NCBI RefSeq assembly: GCF_015706575.1
Contig: NW_024037051.1
Location: 13,861,016 to 13,925,015 of the forward strand
Length of the DNA stretch: 64,000 nucleotides
Source of the DNA: Patiria miniata
Lineage: Eukaryota; Echinodermata; Asteroidea; Valvatida; Asterinidae
Reading direction: 5' to 3'
Position numbers and translations under genes: made by a program. Under the pieces are notes generated by a model. That model worked only from the letters and a program-made list of their open reading frames with translations. It made no database searches and was not told the DNA's origin. Positions within the stretch are counted from its first letter, which is position 1, and the number at the start of each line of letters is the position of its first letter. This document shows, piece by piece, positions 11,101 through 23,100 of the stretch.

Positions 11101-14100
11101 GGAGTTAGTGTGTGTTCTCGGTTAATTAAAGCACACCCTTAAATGTATCCTTAAGCAGTGTAAAGACAATGGACAACATTAAAAAAAAGTTACAAACAAA
11201 ACAATCCCTCTTCATTCCTGAAAGTCTGTGAAATGTTTACGAAAAATAGCACATAGATTTGTATAATTTCAGGCAGTTGTAGTTGGAAGCAGTCTCTGCC
11301 ATTTCAGACATTGACATTTGCTTGTAGTAATTTAAATCTTCGGAATAGTTTTGGTACAGTCCAACTCTGAAACGCCATGTCTGGAAAAGGTACGTGTTAA
11401 CCCATGCATCCCTGTACCGCGTCAGTCTACAGAAAACAACTGCTATTCTTTGTAAGGTACTGCCCAAAACCACGGAAAGTTCTTTTTATTATCATTTTCA
11501 GCAGGGAATCTTCTTAAATGTAGTATAATGTAATACAAGCGTTAAAGTTAATTCTGTCTCTCCTTGTCGGAGTGCAGTAAAGAGGGGAGATGAACCAGAA
11601 GCCGTGCCAGCTCAGAGGGGTACTGAAGAGCTTACCCGCGACTACAAACCGCCCAAAGAAGTGGACTTGCAGACGCTTCAAGAACTTGACGCCGATGACG
11701 AAACTCTGGTCAAGTACAAGGAAGCTCTACTGGGTAGCACTGCAGATGTTTTAGGTACTGTGCAAATACATTCAAACAAAAAAAAAGAACAAGACAAAGT
11801 CTATATCTGTCTAAGAACAGAATATATAGGACCTTTCAGCGTTATGATTTTGTTACTGGTTTATGCTTTTCTGTGGAAGTGTATATGCGTGTAAATGATC
11901 GAAATAAAAAAAGAAAGTCATGTTTTGGATGACATTATAACGAGTCACAACTTTCTAACACAATTGGGCTGATAGTTGTGACTATCAATTTTGAGTTGAG
12001 CATGTTGTGTTCGTGAGATATGATTATAATCTTCAAAATTTAAAAGATCTGAATAAAATCACATTATGACGTCATAATAATCTCATTTAAATTTTCGTCT
12101 ATAACACATCCCTGTCCATGTACCTTCAAGGTTTCAACCCAATCGAACTTGTAGTTCTCTAGATATAAAACTTAAAATCTTCTTTAAGATGACGTCACCT
12201 GTTTGGTTTATGTTAATTCAAAAGCGCCCGCCTATGTGCGGCTATGCGCTATATCTCTTTTGTTGCTGGCACAAAATGGATAAGCCAGTTGAATACGTAT
12301 ACATGTACTTTAGATGACCTTTTTAATTTCTTAAATTTCAGATGAAGGCGGACAAAATGTACTATTGAAGGCCTTGGTATTTGCTCCAGTAGACCACGAG
12401 GAAACTGTTCTGGATCTGACAGGTAAACGCAAAAACAGGGCAGTTCCACAGTTATATTAAGAGGGGGTCTTTCGTAAACTCTGTGCTGTCATTCTATAAA
12501 TTCAAAGCATTGAGGGTTGATTTTTCGGGGACGTCTCTATAGTCCGAAGTCCCATTGGTCCGAAGTCCCATTGGTCCGAAGTCCCATTGGTCCGAAGTCC
12601 CATTGGTCCGAAGTCCCATTGGTCCGAAGTCCCATTGGTCTATACGTTCCATTGGTATAAACGTCCCATTGGTCCGAAGTCCCATTGGTCCGAGGTACCA
12701 TTGGCCCGAAGTCAAATTGGTCCGAAGTCCCATTGGTCCGAAGTCCCATTGGTCAGAAGTACCATTGGTCCGAAGTACCATTGGTCCGAAGTCCCATTGG
12801 TCCGAAGTCCCATTGGTCCGGAGTCCCATTGGTCCGGAGTCCCATTGGTCCGAAGTCCTATTGGTCCGACGCCCCATAGGATTAGGGTTAGGGTTAGAGT
12901 CAGTCAACCTGAACAAGTGGAACTACACAGTATTGTGACGAAACAGGGGTACATGTATATGAAGACTTGTGTAGGAGTCTAAGTCCTAGGAATTATTTAT
13001 GAGCGTGATCTGGGACATTTGGTGCGTGCTTATAATGCCAAAGTGCGCTTGGACCAATCAGCAATAAATTGTTCTGCGTGATCAGGAGATTAATAATTCA
13101 TGGTGAACAGTGACCAATCAGCAACGCGTATTGTGAAGGCTGTGCGCGAATTAGCATGCTTTAGCGTGGGGTCCTGAGATCATCTCGTGAGTTCGCAAGA
13201 TGACGTCAATGTAGTAGGAACGCGTTCTGGTGCTGTTGCCAAGTTGCAAGAAGCCAAGCTTCGGGGTTCAGGGACGAGTCAAGTCGCGGTGCCGTTTCTG
13301 GGGTCTTCGTTGCTGTTGCGTACTCCCCGGTCGGGAGTAGGAGCTCATCTCTGACGGTGGACGCTCTGGTGCGGCCGGGTTCGGGAGCTGTAGCTCCGGG
13401 TTAGGTAGCAGTAAGCTAAGTGTTATGTAATATATATTGAGTGAAGTTGTAGCTCAAGGTCTGTCGACTGTCTAAGATAATTGGGGACAAAGATTTAGAT
13501 GAAATCTAGTAGGGAAATTAAGACTGATTATTGTGTCTTGATTAATGCTAGAACAAAAGGGCAAGGAGTTGTAGAACTTGGTTTGAGAGGCTAGTGAGAC
13601 TGTGATTCAGTGGTAGATTGCCTGTCGTGGGTTGGACACCATTCGGTGGGGTTTTACGACTAAGGCAATCATTGCCGTAATCATTGGATTAGCTTGCCTA
13701 ACGAGTTTACTCTTTGCCGTGTTCTGAGCACTTGTGAAGGCTACCTGTTTCATTTGAGATTTATTGCACGTAAGGTATATATTGTATAACTCACTGTGAG
13801 GGTTACTGGTTTCCTGAGAGGGTTATTAGGACCGCTCAGATCGTGTGAGGGTTATTTGGATTACATAGTACAGCCTGCTCTGACGATAAATCGTGTTGAG
13901 GGTTACCTTTCTTGTGCGAGGGCTATATGTACATCGGGCTCATAGTGTAAATTGGGTTGAGGGTTACCTTTCCTCTGTGAGGGTTATTGGGACAGCTCAA
14001 TCTGTGTGAGGGTTATTGGAACTGTGATAGTAACAGGGATTATACTTGTATAAGTTTGTAATCATGTGGTGCAGTTGACCACGTGAGGGTTACCTAAGGC

Positions 14101-17100
14101 TAAGTTTACTACAAAGGGTGCAGTAACTGCAGTTGACCCTTGTTATAACTATTCTTGAATAAGTCCTATTGATAATCGTCTTTGGAATAACTGTCTATGT
14201 GAGGGATACTCAGGTTCACCTTGAGGGTTACTAGGTTCACTGTGATGGTTACCAAGTTCACTGAGGGTTACCTAGGTCTGTTGTGAGGGTTACCTGAGTT
14301 CACTTTGAGGCCTATCGTCGCTACTTGTCTTGCTCTAATTACATTCAATGAATTACTCAATCACAAAACGGTGGTAAATCTCCACCAAACGAACAGCCCC
14401 ATGGCTTAGTCCACCGTTCGTTAATTGTCCCCCCCCCCCTTTCGTATGGGTAGCCGCTCACCCGTTCGTTAGGCTAATACAATGTAGATATTTTTGTGGG
14501 ATAATTGGTGTGGGTTGGAGTCCTGGGATAAAAAAGACCAGTCCCCTCGGGTTCCCGCCAACACCCGCCGGTTCCGCTACAAATGGTGTCAGGATCGGTT
14601 CCGCCACAGTATTCTGTTTCGGACCAATGGGACTTCGGACCAATGGGACTTCGGACCCATGTTACTTCGGAATATTTTTCTCACAGAAAATCTTTTGAAA
14701 TTAAGCGCACATTCTGCAGAAAGGGCAACAAAACCAACTTCTGTTGGTCTGGCAATATTTTTTTGTCATTAGTAGGCATAACTCACGCTACCAGAAAAGG
14801 ACAAGGCAAAACAATTATGAAAGTTGCACCACACTGCCCCATGTACGGCGAAGTGGTTGTCGGCGAAGTGACCGACACCCGGGTGTAGGTCGGGTGTCGG
14901 GTGTCATGTGCAAGCTACCAGTTCAATTATCCCCCCCCCCCCCAAAAAAAAAAAAAAAAAAAAAAAACAATCGTAACCTTTCTAGACGGATATTAATATT
15001 GGTAACTCACGTTATGGTAGGGATCTTACAATGCAGTCCGTCCACGTTGGTAAATATATAATATTTTGTTTGTAACTATATTCCCAAAATTGGTATAGCG
15101 AGGACACGAACGACAAATGCATTACAATGCGCCCTGAAAATCGCCAAGTTTGCATAATCGTCGGTTTTAAAGACCGCCCCCATTGGAAGATGGTATACCA
15201 GCCCCCTCCCCACCATTTTCTGATATAATTACGGATGCCAGAAAATGTCCGGAAAAAAGTGTCTATATTTCAGCATGGATGTGCGAGTGTCCCATGTTGC
15301 CCCCCCCCCCCCCCCCCCCCCCCCCCGACATCAACAACAACAACATTAAAAGCCAACCCCCCAAAAGACTATTCGCATACAAAAAATGAACCTTTCTCTG
15401 CCTTAAAAAAAGAAACTCACATTACATGTAACACTTTGTATGTGAAAAAGGTGCCTAAATAACTTCCAAACGGCCATATTTTTTTAAACACTCCTCCCCC
15501 TCCCCCCAAAAAATATTTAGTAAACATGCACTTTACCATATTCTTACTTAAGTCCCCCTTAAAAAATAGTGGACTCGCAGGTGCCTGCCTAGGAGTTTAA
15601 CCCTGGTTACGCCACACTGGTAAGGACTTAGCCTTGGCACGATCGCAACAAACAATTTTATCGGGTACTTGGGCACTCCCTGTGACCTATGGGTTCTATG
15701 TACAACAAATTCTACGAGCTGCATTTTGACGGCTGAAAATGTACAGTGGGTTTTGTTAGGAGATGGGTTGATTTTTTTTTTTTTGCAGCAAGGTGTTCAC
15801 AAAGGATTTGATAGCTCGGAATCGAACGATTTCTGCTATTAATTAACAGCCTTTCAATTGGTCCATTTCATAAAATATCAACAAATGATAGTGATGCTAT
15901 GTGGCTTTAAACTCAAGGTTGTCTTCTTTTGAAATTGTTTTGGTTTCCCAATTTTCACTTGGATTGTCACTTGGATGTTTCATCCTCTTTGCTTTGTTCA
16001 AAGGTGATCTTTCTCAATTCAAGCATAGACCAATTGTGGTTAAGGAAGGCGCCGAGTACAAGATTAAACTCATATTCAGGGTGAGTTGATTCTAATTTAT
16101 ATTGTCAGTGCCTGCCTTTCAAGAATTGCATCAATGGAAATGCAACAGCCACATTATGGATCGCGCTATTGTGCGTAGCATGAAGATTAAAATCAAATTT
16201 AGGATTAGTAAAATCAAATTCAAGGTGTCTCTGAGTAGATTATATTATATCGGAGCCTGCGTTTGAAATATTGCATCAAGGAAAACACACCAACCAGAAA
16301 ATTTTGGGGATCATGTTCTTGCTAATGTGTACACCATGGGGCATGCTTGGAATTTTCTAAAAGGGAATATATAGACCTTAATCATTTGCAACAAATAAAA
16401 AATGAATAATAGTCCAGGGCCCATGCGTCATGTGAAATCATGGCACCTGGTGTGCTGTCATTTTCAAGAAAAGTGGATTATTTTGTACTGACCATCATTG
16501 GGAAAAAAATGCTTTTTAGATTCAAATACTGCCCCCATTTTACCAAGTTTAATGAGTCCACATTTTGTTTGAAGCTACACATCCGTGAACGGGTGGAGAT
16601 CAGCTGATTCAGTTCCCTGACAATTCCCCGTCCTCTATAAATTGGTCTGTTTCGTCTGAAGTAAGGTCAGGCAACTAGACTACAAGAACAGCTTTCGTTT
16701 TTTCTTTCTTTCAGCATCTGCATGTATAAACACAAACTTTAACAGGTCAGTTCAATGACGATATTTGCTGCAATATACTCCGCCCAACTACATTGTGTAC
16801 ATCCTTTCTGAAAAGTACAGCAAAAGCAAAGGTTGTGTATTTCCTTTAACTCCCAATGCCGACATAACGCCCTTTACCTTTCAGGCAGCTTGGCTGCACT
16901 TGCCATGAATTAGCTGCATTGCCATCAAATAGGCATCAAATGGTCATCAAAAAGGCATCACATTCTTTAGTATTTTTGAGTAGCAATTTGAGCAAAGTTT
17001 ATAAAGAAAAACATTACAGGCGTACATTAATCAGTCATCAAGAAACATATAATTGATGTAAAATTTATGACTGCTGATGTTCATCTATAGCTCATGGCAT

Positions 17101-20100
17101 TGTTTAGGCATCAATATGAGGTATCGGGAAGGCATCAGAAGTCATCACTGAGCATCAGGCATCACAGGCAGGCATCAAACAGGCATCAAACGGGCATCAA
17201 ACAGGCATCAGAAGTCATCACTGACTGTCAGGCATCAAAGGGGCATCAAAGAGGCATCAGGAAGGCATCATTAGTCATGACTGACTATCGAGCACTGAGG
17301 AATAAAGAGGCATCATAAAACCTGACTGGCATTCGAGCATTGAGGCATCAACGAGGCAGCAGCAAGGCATCAAAATTAAGTCATCACTAGCCATCAGGCA
17401 TCAAAGGGGCATCAAAGAGGCATCCGGAAATCATTAAAAGTTATGACTGAACATAGAGGAATTGAGGCATTAAAGAGGCATCGATCAGCAAGGCATCAGA
17501 ATTAAGTCATCACTTGCCATCAGGCATCAAAGGTGTATCAAAGAGGCACCAGGAAGGCAGCATAAAGGCAGCAGAAGTCATGACTAACCATCGAGCGTTG
17601 AGTCATCCAAGAGGCATCAGCAAGGCATCAAAAGTATGTCATCACTAGCTATCAGGCATCCAAGGGAGATCAATTAAAGAGGAACCAGGTATTAGATATT
17701 ATGACTGACAATCTAGCATTGACGCATCAAAGAGGCATCAACAACACATTAGCGTTAAGTCATCACTAGCCATCAGGCATCAAAGTGGCATCAATTAGGC
17801 ACCAGGAAGGCATTCGAGGTCATGACAGACCATCAGGCATCAGCAAGGCATCACGAAGGCATCACGAAGGCATCATAAGTTATGACTGACCATCGAGCAT
17901 TGAGGCATCAAAGAGGCATCACCAAGGCATCAGAGTTAAGTCATCACTAGCCATCAGACCTCAAAGAAGCACCAGGAAGGCATTAGAAGCTACGACTGAC
18001 CATCGAACATTGAGGCATCCAAGAGGCCTCAGCAAGGCAACAAAATTAGGTCATAACTAGCCATCAGGCATCAAAGGGGCATGGATGAGGCACCAGGAAG
18101 GCATTTGAGGTCATGGCAGACCATCAGGCATAAAAGTGGCATCAAAGATCACGAGGAAGGTATCAGAAGTCACGACTGACCATCGAGCATTGAGGCATCA
18201 ATGAGGCACCAGCAAGGCATCAGAATAAAGTCATCTCTAGCCATCAGGCATCAAAGGGGCATCAAAGAGGCACCAGGAAGGCAATAGAAGTCATGACTGA
18301 CCATCGAGCATTGAGGCATCAAAGAGTCATCAGTATTAGGCATCAGAATTAAGTCATCACTAGTCATTTGGCATCAAAGTGACATCAAAGAGGCAACAGG
18401 AGGCATTAGAAGGCATTAGAATACATCAAAGTTATATACAGATTATTAAGAAAATCTATAGCTAGGGAATATCATCCAAAAGACTTTACACCGAAAGCGA
18501 AAAGATCAATATTCAAAAAGGAGTCAAATAAGACAATTGTGTACAATATTGCATAAACTCTTCAGTGCCGCAAGGCCCTATTTCGGTAAATTGATGTATT
18601 CGGTAAATATGATGGGCTCATGCCATGTTTTTAATGGGGAGCGCCAATAAAATCCTAAAATCATTCACACTATATTAACTAATGCACCCTCGTCACGGCT
18701 ATTTCTTCTTTAGGGGGAGACCGTTCGCATGTACATCACAATCCTTCTTTTTGCTAATGCAATTTTTTTTTTACGGAATTTATTTTGGGGAGGCTTGACA
18801 AAAAAATGGGGGGGGGGGGCTGTAGCCCCCCCCCCTAGCCCCCGTAGAACCGCGCCTGCCTGACCTATATATACACGAGCTGCAGAGAAACGCGCTCTTA
18901 GGGCTGTTAAAATGTGGGTCTATCGCAGGATTCTCCGCATTACCTGGAGAGACAAACGGACCAATGACAGCATCCTCTAGGAGCTCAGCACCACAAGATC
19001 CCTGCTCGCCAATGTGAAAACCAAGAAATAGCTTTTTTGGCCACGCGCGAAGGACAGGTGGTTTGGCTTGGGACATAATTGCTGGATACCATCCTGGGAA
19101 GAGGCGGAGAGGCCGGCCATGGCGACAGTATATAGCTGACATCCGCAACTGGACAGGTCTGTCGCTTGGGGCTGCAGCCCGATCGGGCAAGGAGAAAACA
19201 TCTCGGAGGAATCTGGTGCGGTTGGCTGCCAGAGACGGGGAAGGCTAATCTCCGTTAGCGGAGGCATACAGAAGATCAAGGATGAGAGCGGCACAGGCCC
19301 TCGCCAGCTTGGGAAGGCCTTCACCTTGCAGTGGGCAGATAACGGTTGAGAATGATAATGATGATGACTTCTGCACTCAGGCGTGCGGTCCGAACAGAAT
19401 AGACTTAAAGTAAGGTTTTTCGTGATTCTTGAATAATTGTTGTCTTTATTTTTTTTGGTCTGTATCCAATAAAGGTCCAACGTGAGATTGTCTCTGGACT
19501 GCGGTATTTTGAAGCTGTTTACAGAAAGGGCATCAGAGGTGAGTGAATGTACGGACATGCAATTTGTCGCTCACCCGGTGTTGCATTTCGATTTAAGTCA
19601 CACAATGACCCACATATCGTCTTTTTATATATTGTCTTCGGATGTTTTCATTTCATATTATGCGTTGTTTTTGTGGCCCCTACACTTACACTTACACTTA
19701 TAAAGTGTCGTCTTTTGTGATTATTTGTTTTATTTTGTATTTCGTAGCTTTCATACATTTTTGTTTATTTTTTGTTTTTCATACCGTGTTTGTTCATTGT
19801 GTATTGTTTTGGTCGAATAAATCATAATAATAATAATAATAATAATATCCAGTCCAGTCCCAAGGCCTTTCACAAGCTGTTGAAATGACCTCTGACTAAT
19901 GCATTCTTTTGTTATTAGTCATCCTCTACTACTTATGACCAGATTTTTAAAATGTATTTGTGATTTTTTGTGAATGGGCTTGTAATGAAATGAACTTGAA
20001 TAGAACACTGCATGGGTGCGCCTTTTTGTGAGAAAACACCCGTAGTACAGGGCAACCATCTTTTTTCTGGACCCCCCCCTCCAAAAAAGTCTCAATGTGA

Positions 20101-23100
20101 CGCGACATGGTGCCCTAATTAATAGCTGCCTTTTCTTTGTTTGTGCTGAGGAACCATCGCAGTTAAGGGTATTGCTTAGGGATGCAAAATCCATGATCAC
20201 TTGTAAATCTACTTTAATTAATGCTGAAAATGGATAGAACAAAATAGGGTGTAGGGAATTTCTAGAAATGCTTGAATTTTAAGTTCTAAATAGGCTAGAA
20301 GGATGTTCTGGCAATGTTTAAGACCGTACACATTGAAACACAAAATATCCACACACACAAAAATGTGCCCAACCTAAAAATTGATTGAAATTTTTATTAC
20401 AAATTCAGTCATGTACCCACAAAACCCCACTTAGACCAAAAAGTAATACCTATGGCGATTTTAGGGACTTTTCACTTTTTGCCTCCCGGCCCATTGATGC
20501 ACATGTGTGCAAGAGTTTGAATTTGTTAGGAAACTGGTCTATTTCGAAGCCCCATACAAGGGCGGATCCAGAACAATTTGTTTGGGAGGGGCAAGAAATC
20601 TTCTTCCCCCCAAAAGTGGGTCCAAAATTTTACGGCGTGGGTTTCGGTGCCCGCTTAGGGGCCCCGATTTGTTTAGGGGGATTTTAGATGCTCTGTGTGC
20701 AATCTGAGGCAATTTCTGACTACTTTGTCCAATTTATTTTCGAGCAAAACGTAGTGGTGTACGCAGTAGCTGCCTTTTTACGACTGCGCTTTAAAAAATT
20801 ATGGGCACTTTTTTGGAGAAGGGGGGGGGGGGCAGGGAGCATGACCTCCGGCCCCATCCCCCACCCTTTCGACTGCAAAAAAGAAGTGATGCCAGAACCA
20901 CCACTGATCAAAACAAAATATGAAATGAAGAATTTAACCCAAATACAGATAAAACTCATCATCATACCAAAGTATTGCTTTCACACAAAAAGCTACATGC
21001 AGTCAGTGATGCACTAAGACAAAGTAACGCCAGGCAGAGTGCTCAGCAGATCAACGGGATGTAGTGAGAGACTGTAGCATTTAGATTAAGGATGAAAATA
21101 GCGTGGCGAAACCGATCCCGCTTATACTTCTAACACCATTTGCGGAACCGGCGGGTTGGCGGAACCCAGGTGGACTGGTCTTATTTATCCCAGGCCTCAA
21201 CCAACACCTATTATCCCCCCAAAAATATGTTTTGGCCTCGCGCAAGGATGACCTCAATTACCCTTGTTATTGCCTGAACATCCTGTTCTCCTTGTCAGTA
21301 TGGTGCAAATTCAAACTTGTTGAGAAATTTATTATCCGCTCTGTTCACAAGTACCCCGTCGCCGGCAAAGACCATACAGTTTGGGGTGACCAACCGACGC
21401 CATCTTGCCTGACTGCAATTTTGCCGTAAAGCACAGCCACTGCGTACCGTGTACATAGTTCAATTGATTCAGCACCCGATTTCACGAAGCGCTGCGACGC
21501 GTCGCAACACGAGTTACGACGTGTAACACGTCGCAACTCGCGACGCGTCGTATCTTCCATTTCACCAAAGTTGCGATGTGTTGAACGCGTCGTAAGTTCC
21601 TTGACAACGGCTTAAAACACGTCGCAAGTTAAGACGTGTCTAGTGGTCGTCGCAAAATAAGAAGAGTCATTTCTAAGCCAGTTTTATGCCATAAACATTA
21701 CATTAACGAGATTATAATACCGAGGCAATGTGTGTAAAGTTGTAAATAGAAAATTCATTGAATAATTATGAATTAGACCGGAATATTAGAATTGAAATTT
21801 CAAAGTAGCTATACAGTCCAATGAGAGTTTGTTTTCCTTCAAAATTGCATCGCACGGCCGCCATTTTGTTTTACGTTTTAACAAATATCGAGCTGAGATT
21901 CGACGACTCTTTGTTGAATATCAGACGACTATTTACTGTACGCTGACTAAATACATAAAACAGTCACCGAGTTGTGCTATACATACACCTACGACGCGTC
22001 GTACTTACGACGTGTTTAGTGAAATGGATCACAGGACGCGTCGCAGCTGCGACGCATCGTAGAGATACGACGCGTCGCAGAGCTGCGATGCATCGTAAGT
22101 TACGAAGAGTTTGATGAAATCGGGTGCTGATTTCATCAAACTCTTCGTAACTTACGATGCATCTCAGCGCTGCGACGCGTCATATCCCTACGATGCATCG
22201 CAGCTACGACGCGTCCTGCGATCCATTATACAAAACACGTCGTTAGTGCGACGCGTCGCATGTGTATTTATAGCACAACTCGGTGACTGTTTTGTGAATT
22301 CAGTAGTCAGCGTACAGTAAATAGTTGTCTGATATTCAACAAAGAGTCGTCGGATCTCAGCTCGAAAAATATTCCAGTCTAATTCATAATTGTTCAATGA
22401 ATTTTCTATTTACAATTTTACACACATTGCCTCAGTATTATAATCTACTTTATGTAATGTTTGTGGCATAAAACTGGCTAAAAAAGGACTCTTCTTATTT
22501 TGCGGTGACTACTACACACGTCGTAATTTGCGACGTGTTTTAAGCTGTTGTCAAGGAACTTACGACGCGTTCAACACATCACAACTTTCGTGAAAAGGAT
22601 GATTCTACGCGTCGCGAGTTGCAACCACTGATCTCTATGTTGCGACGTGTTACACGTCGTAACTCGAGTTGCGACGCGACGCAGCGCTTCGTGAAATCGG
22701 GTGCAGCTGCACCGACGCGTCGTATCTTCCATTTCACGAAAGTTGCGATGTGTTGAATGCGTCGTAAGTTCCTTGACAACGGCTTAAAACACGTCGCAAG
22801 TTACGACGTGTCTAGTGGTCATCGCAAAATAAGAAGAGTAATTTCTAAGCCAGTTTTATGCCATGAACATTACATTAACGAGATTATAATACCGAAGCAA
22901 TGTGTGTAAAGTTGTAAATATGAAATTCATTGAATGATTATGAATTAGACCAGAATATTAGAGTTGAAATTTCAAAGGAGCTATACAGTCCAATGAGAGC
23001 TTGTTTTCCTTTTAACACATTTCGAGCTGAGATCCGACGACCGTTTGTTGAATATCAGACGACTTTTTACTGTACGCTGACTAAATACATAAAACAGTCA

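Larger units (their letters stand above)
12540..14672. mobile_element. TU-like foldback element with 16-bp tandem units, intron 4 of copy A
   Basis: About 21 units of GGTCCGAAGTCCCATT run in plus orientation at 12,540-12,880, and the same unit runs inverted (AATGGGACTTCGGACC) at 14,613-14,672. Between them lie a telomere-like motif, about 40 bp of unique sequence and an LTR-like insertion. Inverted termini made of short tandem units are known from the TU elements of sea urchins and from foldback elements. The same element sits at the same place in the right arm, so it predates the split of the arms. The open frames across the array are a by-product of the unit sequence. Confidence 0.72.

Noticed and set aside
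12882-12896. Interstitial telomere marking a chromosome fusion
   Set aside because: Only about two and a half TTAGGG units, inside a mobile element and duplicated with it.
12494-12982. Long open frames on both strands across the 16-bp arrays (also 52,149-52,800 and 54,142-54,490)
   Set aside because: The unit lacks stops in most frames, so every frame stays open. The peptides are repeats of the unit with no start context, and they change with unit number between arms.
16920-18430. CRISPR-like array
   Set aside because: Units are adjacent and degenerate without unique spacers, and the DNA is clearly from an intron-bearing eukaryote.
18977-19558. 193-codon minus-strand frame overlapping the LINE end and exon 6
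   Set aside because: It is antisense to the LINE coding remnant and to exon 6 of the RhoGDI gene, and it is absent from the right arm.
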